Source: Bryobacterales bacterium
Lineage (GTDB): Bacteria > Acidobacteriota > Terriglobia > Bryobacterales > Bryobacteraceae
Assembly: GCA_027452065.1 (NCBI GenBank)
Contig: DAIDHC010000178.1
Span: 1 to 32,384 of the forward strand
Direction: 5' to 3'
Length of the DNA: 32,384 nucleotides
Shown here: positions 23,058 to 32,130 of the stretch, piece by piece
How the letters are laid out: the number at the start of each line of letters is the position of its first letter
Numbering within the stretch: position 1 is the first letter of the stretch
Notes under the pieces: generated by a model
Seen by the model: only the letters and a program-made list of their open reading frames with translations
Database searches by the model: none
What the model was told of the DNA's origin: nothing
Position numbers and translations under genes: made by a program

Positions 23058-26000
23058 TTACTGCCGGTGATAATTCGGATACGGCGGCCGCTTATACTCG
23101 GGCGGCGGACTCTTCTTCAATTCCTCCATCACCACCTCCACCGCTTTCTCAAGCTGCGGATCGTGTCCTTTCCGCATCGCCGCCGGATCCAGCGCCACTT
23201 CGATATCCGGTGGCACGCCGTGGTTTTCCACGTCATACCGCCCGTCCGGATTCCACACCGCGGCGTTCGGCGCCGTCACATACCCGCCGTCCATCAACTG
23301 CGGCACTGTGAAGATACCGATCAGTCCGCCCCACGTCCGTTCGCCGATCAGCTTCCCCACGCCCGCGCGCCGGAAGTACCACGGCATCGCATCCCCGCCC
23401 GATCCGGCGAATTCGTTGATGATCATTACCTTTGGCCCGAAGATCGCCCCCTGCGGCTGAACGATGTCCGCTCCGTCGCGGAACGTAACCAGGCTCAGCA
23501 CTTGCCGCTTAAGATACTCGATGATATCCGTCGCCAGCGCTCCGCCATGGTTGAACCGCTCGTCCACGATGAGAGCCTGCTTGCCCACCTGCGCGAAGAA
23601 GTACCGGTTGAAATTGACATAGCCGCCTTGAGCCGTGTCCGGCATGTAAACATACGCCACACGCCCGTTGCTCAGCTTATCCACCAGCCGGCGGTTATCC
23701 TCAATCCACGCCCGGTTCCGCAGCCGCGCTTCCGTTGGAACCGGCACCACGGTAACTTCCCTTGAATTCGCGCCCGACGGGTCCGGACCGACGCGCAGCA
23801 CCGTCTCCTTCCCAGCCGTTCCTTCGAAGTAACTGTAAACATTCCCGGCCGCGGTCAGGTCCCGCCCGTTCACCGCCAGCAGATACTCCCCCGCCGTAAC
23901 CTGCACGCCAGGTTCGGTGAGCGGAGCCTTCAAGTCCGGGTTCCAGTTCTCGCCGTCGTAGACCCTCTCAAAGCGATAACGGTTGTTCTCGATCTTGTAA
24001 TCCGCCCCAAGCAACCCTACCGGAACCCGCTTCACATCGGGCATATCGCCTCCGGAGATGAACATATGACCTACCGTCATCTCGCCCAGCATCTCGGTGA
24101 AAAGATAGTTCAAATCCCCCCGCGAGGCGACAGCATCAAGATACGGCTCATATAACTTCGACGTCGCCGCCACATCCAGTCCGTGCAGATGCGGATCATA
24201 GAAGAACTGCTGCTCGTTCCGCCATACTTCGTGATACATCTCGCGCCATTCCGCCCTCGGATCCACTTTCACTTCGATATCCTGCGTCTTCAGCGCCTCG
24301 CCCGGAGGCCCCGCCGGAGGCGCCGCGCCCCCATGCTCGGGAATCGGCTTCGCCTCCGCCAGAAACCACTGTTCGCCTTTCTGATACAGGAGCTTTTCTC
24401 CATTCCCGCTGATTGTGAAACTCCGCACCCCGGTGACCGGAACATCTCCTTTCCGTTTCGAAACGTCGAATCGATGCACCACCAACGCCGGCGGCCCCTC
24501 GCGCATTCCCTCCGACGTCTCGACATAGTAAATCTCTTCCGCCTTGCCCGGCAGCAGGTCCACGTAACGCCTCGCCTCCACCGGCAGCGCCAGTATCCTC
24601 TGCCCGATCCCACCCAGATCGATGCGTGTATCTTTGACCTCGGCCTTCTCCGCGTCCTTCCCGTTCTTCGCCTCGGGCTTCTTTTCTTCCTTCGGCTTCT
24701 CCTCGTCGCTTTCCGGCTTCAGCGGCGATGCTTCGTCCTTGGAAAGCACCACAACATACAAACTCCGGCTCACCGGCGCCGCCCCGCTATGAATATCCGG
24801 CTGCATCGACATTCCGGAATCCGTGCTCGCCATGAAGTAGAGGTACTTCCCGTTCTTGTCAAACACCGGATTCGTCGCCTGGCTCATTCCATCCGTAACC
24901 TGCGCCGGCTTCGCTCCAGCCAGCGAATAGAGATAAATCGCGCTCATGTGGCTTGGCAGTTGCTTCGAATAAGCGAGCCACTTACTATCCGGCGTCCACG
25001 AAGGAACCATGTCCCCATCTCGGTAATAATCCGTATCCACGCGAACCGGACTCTTCTTGTCCAGATCCATGTACCAAAGCCCCAGATGGTTGTCTACATA
25101 AGCGATCTTCTTGCCGTCCGGCGACCACCGGATCGAATCGTAATACGCCGCCGCGCCCGGAACGATCTTCGTCACCGCTCCCATTCCGTTCTGCGGTTCG
25201 ATGTGAATCGCCCACTCGCCCGACTCATCCGAGAAGTAAGCCACCTTCTGCCCGTCCGGCGACCACTGCGGCCCCCGCTCATGCACCGCGGTCGTGTTAG
25301 TGAGGTTCCTCGGATCGCCCTTCTCGCCCGGCACAGTGAGTATGTCCCCGCGGGCCGCAAAGGCCGCCCGCGCTCCCGCCGGCGACAGCGCCGCGTCCCG
25401 TAACTTCGTCCCCACTTTTTCAAAATGCGGCCGCGCCTCGGGAAAATCGCCGCTGAGTTCGATGCGCACGTCGCTTGTCTTGCCCTTCTTGAGATCGTAC
25501 AAATGGAGCGAGCCGAACTGCTCATATACGATCGCGCCCGGCCCGGCGCTCGCCGACTTGAGGTCGAACCCGTGATTCTCCACCACTTGCCGCACGCTCT
25601 TGGTCCTGGTCGAATATACAAACAGCGTCACCGGGCCGTTACGGTCCGAGAGAAAGTAAATATCGTCGCCCACCCACATCGGGTTGAAGTCGTTCGAGTT
25701 CACCCGTGGTACCGGCGTGACGCTGGAATCATCCAGCTTCGCGATCCAGATCTTCTTTGTCTGTCCGCCCCGATACCGCTTCCACGCCTCCTCCCACTGA
25801 AACAGCGGCACGTAAGCCAGGCTGCCGCCGTCCGGCGAGTAACTCCCCTCCTCGGCGATCGGCAGCGGTAACTCAACCGGAAAACCACCCGTCGCGGGAA
25901 TCGTAAACAGCCGGTCCCCGTCCACCGGGTTGTTCCGCGGCGACCGGAACAGGATGTTCTTCCCGTCCACCGTCCAACCCACCGCCGCGTCGTTGCCCGG

Positions 26001-26312
26001 ATTCCACGTCAGACGCGTCGGCGCTCCGCCCGCCGCCGGCATCACATATACGTCCACGTTCCCGTCGTACTCGCCGGTAAACGCAATCAGGCCGCCGTCG
26101 GGCGAAAACACGGGATCGGTCTCGATGCCAACCGCCGTCGTAAGCCGTTCCGCCTTCCCGCCCCCGCGCGGCACGCTCCATAAATCCCCCGCATAGGAAA
26201 ACACAATCTGCGTCGCGCTCAACGCCGGCCGCTGCGGCAGCAGTAACTTGTCCTCCCCGCGCAGCCAAGCCGCGAAAACGAACATCATCACCAGACCGGC
26301 CAACCGTCGCAT
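23058..26312 (-). CDS. Periplasmic Tricorn-like S41 protease
   Basis: A large peptidase expected to degrade oligopeptides. The signal peptide is RRLAGLVMMFVFAAWLRG. Residues ~30-500 carry repeated PD40/Tricorn beta-propeller blades (SPDGGLIAFTG, SPDGQKVAYFSDESG, SPDGKKIAYVDN). A Lys/Glu-rich linker lies near 545-575. The core domain follows, with EMTVGHMFISGGD carrying the probable catalytic His, then a PDZ domain near 760-860, and the S41 domain with VDERFNHGG and the nucleophile Ser in NEFAGSGGDAMPW. At 1084 residues it matches Tricorn homologues. I start at the ATG at 26312, since GGAGG (26318-26322) is 5 bases upstream; a TTG at 26324 lies inside that ribosome site region. Unlike archaeal Tricorn it is exported. 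It is the last gene of the six-gene minus-strand run. Confidence 0.94.
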   Translation of the reverse strand: MRRLAGLVMMFVFAAWLRGEDKLLLPQRPALSATQIVFSYAGDLWSVPRGGGKAERLTTAVGIETDPVFSPDGGLIAFTGEYDGNVDVYVMPAAGGAPTRLTWNPGNDAAVGWTVDGKNILFRSPRNNPVDGDRLFTIPATGGFPVELPLPIAEEGSYSPDGGSLAYVPLFQWEEAWKRYRGGQTKKIWIAKLDDSSVTPVPRVNSNDFNPMWVGDDIYFLSDRNGPVTLFVYSTRTKSVRQVVENHGFDLKSASAGPGAIVYEQFGSLHLYDLKKGKTSDVRIELSGDFPEARPHFEKVGTKLRDAALSPAGARAAFAARGDILTVPGEKGDPRNLTNTTAVHERGPQWSPDGQKVAYFSDESGEWAIHIEPQNGMGAVTKIVPGAAAYYDSIRWSPDGKKIAYVDNHLGLWYMDLDKKSPVRVDTDYYRDGDMVPSWTPDSKWLAYSKQLPSHMSAIYLYSLAGAKPAQVTDGMSQATNPVFDKNGKYLYFMASTDSGMSMQPDIHSGAAPVSRSLYVVVLSKDEASPLKPESDEEKPKEEKKPEAKNGKDAEKAEVKDTRIDLGGIGQRILALPVEARRYVDLLPGKAEEIYYVETSEGMREGPPALVVHRFDVSKRKGDVPVTGVRSFTISGNGEKLLYQKGEQWFLAEAKPIPEHGGAAPPAGPPGEALKTQDIEVKVDPRAEWREMYHEVWRNEQQFFYDPHLHGLDVAATSKLYEPYLDAVASRGDLNYLFTEMLGEMTVGHMFISGGDMPDVKRVPVGLLGADYKIENNRYRFERVYDGENWNPDLKAPLTEPGVQVTAGEYLLAVNGRDLTAAGNVYSYFEGTAGKETVLRVGPDPSGANSREVTVVPVPTEARLRNRAWIEDNRRLVDKLSNGRVAYVYMPDTAQGGYVNFNRYFFAQVGKQALIVDERFNHGGALATDIIEYLKRQVLSLVTFRDGADIVQPQGAIFGPKVMIINEFAGSGGDAMPWYFRRAGVGKLIGERTWGGLIGIFTVPQLMDGGYVTAPNAAVWNPDGRYDVENHGVPPDIEVALDPAAMRKGHDPQLEKAVEVVMEELKKSPPPEYKRPPYPNYHRQ

Positions 26313-26317
26313 AGGCG

Positions 26318-26322
26318 CCTCC
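26318..26322 (-). promoter_or_regulatory. Shine-Dalgarno deciding the Tricorn-like start
   Basis: GGAGG on the minus strand, 5 bases before the ATG at 26312. It overlaps the alternative TTG start at 26324, which is therefore rejected. Confidence 0.7.
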
Positions 26323-26390
26323 AAATGTGTCTCAGTATATCGCTCAGCCGCCGCCCGGCTCTGACGCCGCGTCTTGCTCGGCCCACTCCT

Positions 26391-27266
26391 TCAGCCGTCG
26401 TATCCCCGCAGCCGCCGGATCCAGATGTTCCGAAACCGCGCTGGCCCCGCGTGCCCCTGCAGCACCAGCGGCAGCTCCGGCGCATGCGGGCTGTAAGCCG
26501 CAATCGGCTCCCGCGACGTCACCCCCAAAAGCTCCGCCCGGTTGTGAACCAGCACCCCGTTGAAAAACAGCGTCACGTACGCCGCCTTGGTCAGCTTCTC
26601 CCCGTCGAACCGCGGCGCCTCGAACGCCAGATCGTAGCTGTTCCACTCCCCTTCCGGCAGACACGGATTTACCATCGGCGGATAAAGCCCGTAAATCGCC
26701 CCCGCACTCCCGTCCGGATAAGTCGGATTGTTGTAGCTCGACAACACCTGAACCTCGTACCGCCCCATCAGGATCACCCCGCTGTTGCCCCGGAACTGCC
26801 CAACCCGCGACGCATCCGCGCCCGCCGGCGTCGTCCATTCCAGGTGAAGCTGCACGTCCCCGAAGCTCTCCTTCGTCACCAGGCTCCCCGCCCCCGGCAC
26901 CAGCTCCATGTACCCGTTTTCCACCTTCCACCGCGGCTCGCCCTCAACGCCCCCGCGCGCGCGCCCCCTCCACGCCGACAAATCCTTTCCGCCAAACAGC
27001 ACCGTCGCATCCGACGGCGCCGACGGCGTTGGAACCGGCGACCCCGGCCTCACCTTCCGCGGCTGCGTCCTCCCCCGATCATGCACCCGCCATTTCTGCC
27101 CCGGCAGCATGTCGCCCACCGGACTGCCGTCCATCGGCCCCCGCCCCGGCGGCGGCGCCGCGGCCGTCGACCCCGCCTGCTGCCCACCCTCCGCCATCGC
27201 CCCCATCGCCGCCATCAAAGGCGCCGACACCGCCACCTGCCGGGCAAACCCTCTCCGATTCATCAT
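26391..27266 (-). CDS. Exported DUF1080 (3-keto-disaccharide hydrolase-type) protein
   Basis: A concanavalin-like beta-sandwich protein; the family is linked to glycoside binding or hydrolysis, and some members act on 3-keto-disaccharides. The leader NRRGFARQVAVSAPLMAAMG is twin-arginine-like. A Pro/Gly-rich linker runs to about residue 85, and the domain then begins at TVLFGGKDLSAWRG and continues with WKVENGYMEL, FGDVQLHLEWTTP, GNSGVILMGRYEVQVLSS, EGEWNSYDLAFEAPRF and VTLFFNGVLVHN, ending LQGHAGPARFRNIWIRRL. These are all hallmark DUF1080 strands. Length 291. I prefer the ATG at 27266 with GGAG upstream. It lies between the YeiH gene (69 bases upstream) and the Tricorn gene (78 bases downstream), so joint transcription is possible. 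Confidence 0.9.
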   Translation of the reverse strand: MMNRRGFARQVAVSAPLMAAMGAMAEGGQQAGSTAAAPPPGRGPMDGSPVGDMLPGQKWRVHDRGRTQPRKVRPGSPVPTPSAPSDATVLFGGKDLSAWRGRARGGVEGEPRWKVENGYMELVPGAGSLVTKESFGDVQLHLEWTTPAGADASRVGQFRGNSGVILMGRYEVQVLSSYNNPTYPDGSAGAIYGLYPPMVNPCLPEGEWNSYDLAFEAPRFDGEKLTKAAYVTLFFNGVLVHNRAELLGVTSREPIAAYSPHAPELPLVLQGHAGPARFRNIWIRRLRGYDG

Positions 27267-27335
27267 CGACTCTTCTCCGCCTCCGGCCACAATTTGGCCG
27301 TCTTGATGTTATTGCATTTCCGCCCCCGCCTCAGC

Positions 27336-28409
27336 TCACCGCGCCGCCCAAGCCACCATCCCCAGCGTCGCCGTCGCAATCACAATCTCCCCCGCCACGC
27401 CCACCGCCAGGGGCTTCATCCCCTGCCGCCGCAATTCCCCCAGGTTCGTCCTCAAACCAACCGCCGCGAACGCCAGCAAAAACGCCCACCGCGACCCCTC
27501 CGCCAGCACCGCCGTTTCCCCCGGTCCCACAATCCCCGCCGTTGCCGCCACCGACAACCCCACAAACCCCAACACGAACTTCGGGAATTTCTTCCACACG
27601 AACGTGGCCTTGTTCCTCACCGCCGCCGCCCCGCTCCGCTTCGCCCAGTACATCGCATACCCCAGCACCACGAACCCCAGCGCCGCGCTCCTCGCCGTCT
27701 TCGCCAGCACCGCATACCGCCCCGCCGCCTCCGAATACAGCGCCCCCGCCGCTGTCGCCTCCGCCGTGTTGTCGATCGCCAGCCCGCTCCACAGCCCGAA
27801 CACCCGGTCGCTCAGCCCCAGCCAGTGCCCGATCAGCGGAAACGCCACCAGCGCCGTGATCCCCAGCGCCAATATCGCCGCCACCGCGCATGAGGCGTCT
27901 TCCTCCTCCGCCTCAATTGACGTCTTCGCCGCCAGAATCGCCGTCACCCCGCAAATGCACGACCCGATCGCCAGCAGGCTCGTCATCTTCTCCGGCAGCC
28001 CGAACCACCGCCCCAACAGCGTCATCACCCCGATCGCCAGCCCCAGTTCCACCGCCACGCACCCCAGGCTCATCCCCCCCAGCCTCAGCACATCCCCCAA
28101 TACGAACCGCACCCCCAGCAGCATGATCCCCAGCTTCAGCCACCACTCATATGTCCTCAGCCCCGCCCGGAACACCCTCGGTATCCCCGTCGTATTCGCC
28201 ACCGCCAGCCCGATCAGAATCGCCCACAATACCGATTCCCCGTGTGGCACCCCCCAGTGCCTCCGCTCCGCGATGTCCGTCACCACCTGGTCAATCAACA
28301 CCCCCGCCCCGCCCACCGCCGCCAGCAGCGCCACCCCCGGCCATAGCTTCGGCGCCGCCACCTGCCGGCTGTCCCCGGCTCGCACGAGCGTCAGGATCGC
28401 CTCACCCAT
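27336..28409 (-). CDS. YeiH-family membrane protein (putative sulfate/anion exporter)
   Basis: An inner-membrane protein of about ten helices from the UPF0324/YeiH family, annotated as a putative sulfate exporter; the ligand is not proven for the family. Signature parts include LWAILIGLAVANTTGIP, WWLKLGIMLLGVRF, LAIGSCICGVTAILAAK, the LVAFPLIGHWLGLSD loop, and GLWSGLAIDNTAEATAAG near the middle, with AFAAVGLRTNLGELRRQG near the end. Length 357 is normal (about 330-360). The start at ATG 28409 (MGEAIL) is chosen because residues further upstream are not hydrophobic or conserved-looking; the ribosome site is weak. The 56-base spacing from the DUF418 gene suggests a shared transcript. No LysR regulator (YeiE-like) is present nearby. 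Confidence 0.9.
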   Translation of the reverse strand: MGEAILTLVRAGDSRQVAAPKLWPGVALLAAVGGAGVLIDQVVTDIAERRHWGVPHGESVLWAILIGLAVANTTGIPRVFRAGLRTYEWWLKLGIMLLGVRFVLGDVLRLGGMSLGCVAVELGLAIGVMTLLGRWFGLPEKMTSLLAIGSCICGVTAILAAKTSIEAEEEDASCAVAAILALGITALVAFPLIGHWLGLSDRVFGLWSGLAIDNTAEATAAGALYSEAAGRYAVLAKTARSAALGFVVLGYAMYWAKRSGAAAVRNKATFVWKKFPKFVLGFVGLSVAATAGIVGPGETAVLAEGSRWAFLLAFAAVGLRTNLGELRRQGMKPLAVGVAGEIVIATATLGMVAWAAR

Positions 28410-28465
28410 GCGCTCAATCGTACCAAATCCGATGGAGATTGTACAGAGACGCCCGCCGGTCCCGC

Positions 28466-29704
28466 CTACGCCGCCGCCAACTCTCGTTTTTTCCGTACCA
28501 TAGGCTCCCTTTCCCCATACGTCAGGCTCCGCCACAGCCACTCCAGCGGCCCGAAATAAAACCGCTTCATCCAAACCTGCGACACCAGGAAAACGATCGC
28601 CCAAACCGCTACCGTCACCGCCATCTCCTCGGTCCGGTTGACCTTGGCGAACAGATTCAACCCGTAGCCCTCGAAAATCGTCGTGCAGATCAACGTTTCC
28701 AGAATGTAGTTGCTGAACGCCATCCGCCCCATCGCCGCGAACCGCCGCGCAACGCCCGGCGCCCTCCTCGCCAGCAGCATCATCCCGCTCATCCATGCCG
28801 CGCTCACTCCCAGGCTCCCCCAATAGTTAAATTGCGAGCCGGTAAATAGTGAAAACCGGAAATCCCACCCCGCGGCGAAGTTCCGGTGCACGCCGTACAG
28901 GATCAGCGGTATCCCCGCCGCCAGCCCAATCGCCGCTGTCTTCCCATAAAACCCATCCTTGAGCGACGCCGTCAAAAACCCCGATTTGTACAAACCCATC
29001 CCCAGCAACATCAGCCCGCCCGCCCGCCATAGCGTCAGAAACAGCAGCACCTGCGATTCCTGCATCGCCGAGTCCGCCGCCCGCCATGGCAACTCCGTCC
29101 GCCACCCCTCCCGGTGCGCCTCGATCTCTCTCTCCACTCGCTCGGCCGACGGCTTCCACATCCCCTGTTCCATCTCCTTCACCGCCTCGCCGCCCCAGAA
29201 CTGCATCGACCACCCTGACATCAACGACAGCCCGCTCCCGATCGCCAGCACCAGCGCGCCCGCAATCATGAGCCGCCGGGGCTCCCATTTCCGGAACGGG
29301 TACACGGCCATCCCGGTCACCGCGTAGCTCACCAGGATGTCCCCGGACCACAACAAATACGCGTGCGCCAGCCCGAACACCAGCAGCCACAGGCTCCGCC
29401 GCGTAAAGATCCGCAACTCCCGCCCGCCCCGCGCCGCAATGCGCGAAGTCAGCAGCACGACCCCCGCCCCATAAAGCATCGAGAAAATCGCCATGAATTT
29501 CTCATCCGCCAGCAGGTGCGCCGCCAGCCAGATCCAGTAATCGGCCCCGGTAAGCGCCGCCGTCGCCGTCGGGTTTTCGTACGCCGCCATGATCTGCGAA
29601 AAATACTGGATGTTCATCGCCAGAATCCCCAGCACCGCCAGCCCCCGCAGCGCATCCAGCGCCAGAATTCTCTCTCGTTCATTTACCGGCCCGGCCGCGT
29701 TCAT
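28466..29704 (-). CDS. DUF418 family multi-pass membrane protein
   Basis: An inner-membrane protein of roughly 9-10 helices. DUF418 proteins are found widely and are suspected transporters or acyl-transfer proteins, without firm function. The N-terminal RILALDALRGLAVLGILAMNIQ is the hallmark opening (DxxRGxAxxGI), followed by MAIFSMLYGAGVVLLTSR. The C-terminal DUF418 domain is recognisable in AAMGRMAFSNYILETLICTTIFEGYG and RFYFGPLEWLWRSLTYGE. Length 412 is usual. The ATG at 29704 leads straight into the first conserved segment. It follows the response regulator gene by 38 bases and precedes the YeiH gene by 56. Confidence 0.9.
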   Translation of the reverse strand: MNAAGPVNERERILALDALRGLAVLGILAMNIQYFSQIMAAYENPTATAALTGADYWIWLAAHLLADEKFMAIFSMLYGAGVVLLTSRIAARGGRELRIFTRRSLWLLVFGLAHAYLLWSGDILVSYAVTGMAVYPFRKWEPRRLMIAGALVLAIGSGLSLMSGWSMQFWGGEAVKEMEQGMWKPSAERVEREIEAHREGWRTELPWRAADSAMQESQVLLFLTLWRAGGLMLLGMGLYKSGFLTASLKDGFYGKTAAIGLAAGIPLILYGVHRNFAAGWDFRFSLFTGSQFNYWGSLGVSAAWMSGMMLLARRAPGVARRFAAMGRMAFSNYILETLICTTIFEGYGLNLFAKVNRTEEMAVTVAVWAIVFLVSQVWMKRFYFGPLEWLWRSLTYGEREPMVRKKRELAAA

Positions 29705-29742
29705 ACCCCCTTACAACGCCGCCCGCCCGCCCCCGGTTCCCG

Positions 29743-30372
29743 CTAATCCACCAGCCCGTTCCTCACCGCAAACCGCACCAGCTCCCCGGTCGAGTGCAGG
29801 TTCAGCTTCTCCATGATCTTGCCCCGGTGCGCGTCCACCGTGTACACGCTCAGCTTCAGCGCCCCCGCGATGTCCTTGTTCGTCTTCCCCTCGGCGATCA
29901 TCTGCAGCACCTCCCGCTCCCGGCTGCTCAGCATGTCCAGCGGCTCCGTCGCATGTTTCCGGTAATCGCTCAACACCGCCTCCGACACCGCCGGGCTCAG
30001 ATACCCGTCGCCCTTGGCAACAGCCCGCACTGCCGTCACCAGGTCGCTGTCCGCCGAATCCTTCAACAAATACCCGCGCGCCCCCGCCTTCAGAATCTCC
30101 CGCACGTAAACCCCGTCCTTGTGCATGCTCAGCGCCAGCACCTTCGTCCGCGGCGAGCCCGCCACAATCCTCCGCGTCGCCTCAATCCCGTTCAGCTCCG
30201 GCATCGCCACGTCCATCACCACCACGTCCGGCTTCAGGCTCGCCGCCAGCTCCACCGCCTCCCGCCCGTTGCCCGCCTCCCCGGCAATCTCCATCTCCGG
30301 CTGCGCCTCCAGAATCATGCGGAATCCCTTCCGCACCATCGCGTGATCTTCGCACAATAAAATCCGGATCAT
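29743..30372 (-). CDS. NarL/FixJ-type response regulator
   Basis: Cytoplasmic DNA-binding output of the adjacent kinase. Receiver domain residues 1-120: acidic pair E8/D9 in LLCEDHAMVRKG, phosphoacceptor D54 in VVVMDVAMPELNG, S82, and K104 in YLLKDSADSD. LuxR-type HTH residues ~145-205: LSSREREVLQMIAEGKTNKDIA then LSVYTVDAHRGKIMEKLN. Length 209. The start is ATG 30372, whose ATGA overlaps the TGA stop of the kinase gene, fixing both translation coupling and the pairing. The target genes are unknown; the DUF418, YeiH, DUF1080 and Tricorn-like genes directly downstream are candidates by position. Confidence 0.95.
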   Translation of the reverse strand: MIRILLCEDHAMVRKGFRMILEAQPEMEIAGEAGNGREAVELAASLKPDVVVMDVAMPELNGIEATRRIVAGSPRTKVLALSMHKDGVYVREILKAGARGYLLKDSADSDLVTAVRAVAKGDGYLSPAVSEAVLSDYRKHATEPLDMLSSREREVLQMIAEGKTNKDIAGALKLSVYTVDAHRGKIMEKLNLHSTGELVRFAVRNGLVD

Positions 30373-31682
30373 CCCAACGCCTCCCTCCGCGGCACCCACG
30401 CCTCGATCTCCAACCCTCCGCCCGGCGCCTGCCGCAGCGCCAGCTCCCCGCCCGCGCTCCGCGCCCGCGCCGCCATCCCCCGCAAGCCTAGTCCCATTAG
30501 CCTTGGCTCCGGCGCCAGCCCCCGCCCGTTGTCCCGGATCATCAACCTGAGCTTTCCCCCCTCCTCGCTTAGCCGCACCGCCACCTGGGTCGCCCCCGAA
30601 TGCCGTGCCACGTTCGTCAACGCCTCCTGAACAATCCGGAACAGGTGCGTCTCGGTCTCCTCCGCCACCCGTCCCCCAAACTCCCCTTCATACTTCACCG
30701 CGATCCCCGTCCGCTCCGCGAACCGCTCCGTCAGCCACTTCAGCCCCGCCGCCAAACCAAAATCGTCCAGAATTGTCGGACGCAAAAGCTGCGACAGCTC
30801 CCGCACGTTCCCGATCGCCTCGTCCACCAGCCGCCCGCAGTCCGCCAGGCGCCCCTCATCCACACCCCCCGCCGCCCCCAGCGCCGCCAGGTTCGCCTTC
30901 ACCGCCGTCAGCGACTGCCCCAGCTCATCGTGCAGCTCGTGCGAAAACCGCCGCGCCGTCGTCTCCTGCGCCTCCAGCATCCGCCACGTCACCCGGTTCA
31001 GCTCCTCCGCCTGTTCCGCCATCTTCCGGAACAGCCGCGCCGCCACGCGCATCGTCACCCCCGCGCACACCATCGCCAGCGCCACCCCTCCCGCCAGCAG
31101 CACCGCCAGCTCCCTCACCAGCGTCCGCGACCGCCTCTCCAGCCGCCCCTGCGACTCCAGCGCCTGCTCGTATCCGGCCGCCGTCAACTTCGCCACCGCC
31201 CCCGTCACCTCCTCGTGCCTTCGGAACAGATCCCTCGACGACGACCCCGGCACGCTCCCCTCCGCCAGCAGCCTCCGCCCCTCGCTCGAAAACGCCCCCG
31301 ATGCCCGTTCCAGCTCCTCCCACATCGCCTGCCTCGGCCCGCCCGCCGCGTCCGCCACCACTTTCCTCACCGCCTCATCGGCCTCGTCCAGCTCCGCCAT
31401 CAGCCGGTCCCGCTCCTCCCGCACCGGCTTCTGCGCCAGCCGGTACCGCGAGATCCGGTACAGAGTCGCGTTCAACAGCGCCTGCTCGCGCTGCAGCTCT
31501 TCAATCAGCCGCGTGTTCACCCGCTGGTTCGCCACCAGCGCTTCGGTCGAGTCCTGAATCAGCCGCGCGTTCTTCAATCCCGCCGCCAGCGCCAGCACCA
31601 GCAGCAGAATCACCGCCCCAAACCCATACAAAAGCACCCGCAGGATCCGCCGCCCCTCGGCCGCCGTCTGCTCCTCCGCCAT
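30369..31682 (-). CDS. NarX/DegS-like sensor histidine kinase (HisKA_3)
   Basis: An inner-membrane sensor that phosphorylates the NarL-type regulator encoded next to it. TM1 spans about residues 14-35 and TM2 about 191-212, enclosing a ~155-residue periplasmic helical domain (four-helix-bundle-like, ligand unknown). The HisKA_3 domain has the phospho-His H251 in FSHELHDELGQSL. ATPase motifs are N-box IVQEALTNVARHSGAT near 350-365, DNGRGL near 384, and GLGLRGMAARA near 397. The start at ATG 31682 is chosen because AGGGAGG (31688-31694) precedes it by 5 bases; the ATG codons at 31727 and 31709 lack such a site. Length 437. It overlaps the regulator gene by ATGA and is the first gene of the minus-strand run. 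Confidence 0.94.
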   Translation of the reverse strand: MAEEQTAAEGRRILRVLLYGFGAVILLLVLALAAGLKNARLIQDSTEALVANQRVNTRLIEELQREQALLNATLYRISRYRLAQKPVREERDRLMAELDEADEAVRKVVADAAGGPRQAMWEELERASGAFSSEGRRLLAEGSVPGSSSRDLFRRHEEVTGAVAKLTAAGYEQALESQGRLERRSRTLVRELAVLLAGGVALAMVCAGVTMRVAARLFRKMAEQAEELNRVTWRMLEAQETTARRFSHELHDELGQSLTAVKANLAALGAAGGVDEGRLADCGRLVDEAIGNVRELSQLLRPTILDDFGLAAGLKWLTERFAERTGIAVKYEGEFGGRVAEETETHLFRIVQEALTNVARHSGATQVAVRLSEEGGKLRLMIRDNGRGLAPEPRLMGLGLRGMAARARSAGGELALRQAPGGGLEIEAWVPRREALG

Positions 31683-31687
31683 CGCCG

Positions 31688-31694
31688 CCTCCCT
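31688..31694 (-). promoter_or_regulatory. Shine-Dalgarno deciding the kinase start
   Basis: AGGGAGG on the minus strand, 5 bases before the ATG at 31682. It favours a 437-residue kinase over the 452-residue alternative. Confidence 0.6.
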
Positions 31695-31916
31695 TGTTCC
31701 CGCGCCCATCCCCAGTCCCTTCAACACCGTCCCGCCCGCGCCTTCCCTACCTTTACATTCCTACATGAATGTCCCCTCATGCGCTCTAGCCCAAAATAGG
31801 CATCCCCAACCGCCTATCCGGTCTATCGAGTTTCCCTTCATTCGGCCCCATGATGAGATTGTGAAGGAAATCCGGGAACGGAAAACCTTCCGGAAAGAAA
31901 CTTGAAGAGGACCGAC

Positions 31917-32105
31917 ATGAAAAAGATTATTCTCGCTACCCTGATCGCCGCCGCGGCGGCTTTCGCCCAGACGACGCCCGCCCCGGCTGCTGCCCCGGCC
32001 ACCAAGACCGCCAGCACCAAAAAGGCGTCCAAAAAGCATCACAAGGCGTCCAAGAAGAGCGCCCGCAAGACCACCAAGTCCGTCAACGCTCCCGCCAAGA
32101 GCTAA
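31917..32105 (+). CDS. Small Lys/Ala-rich exported protein
   Basis: 62 residues. The first ~17 form a signal peptide (KKIILATLIAAAAAFA, cleavage before QTT). The mature part is an Ala/Pro/Thr stretch followed by a very basic tail with near-repeats KKASKK and HKASKK. Its design recalls acid-shock protein Asr and histone H1-like tails, but this is compositional similarity only. The ATG at 31917 follows AGAGGA (31905-31910) at good spacing; an ATG at 31902 would add five residues in front of the signal peptide and has no better site. It is a single-gene unit with its own terminator at 32131, divergent from the kinase gene. It may act in the envelope, binding acidic polymers; no function is established. 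Confidence 0.75.
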   Translation: MKKIILATLIAAAAAFAQTTPAPAAAPATKTASTKKASKKHHKASKKSARKTTKSVNAPAKS

Positions 32106-32130
32106 CTTTCGGACACAACAAAACCTCCCT

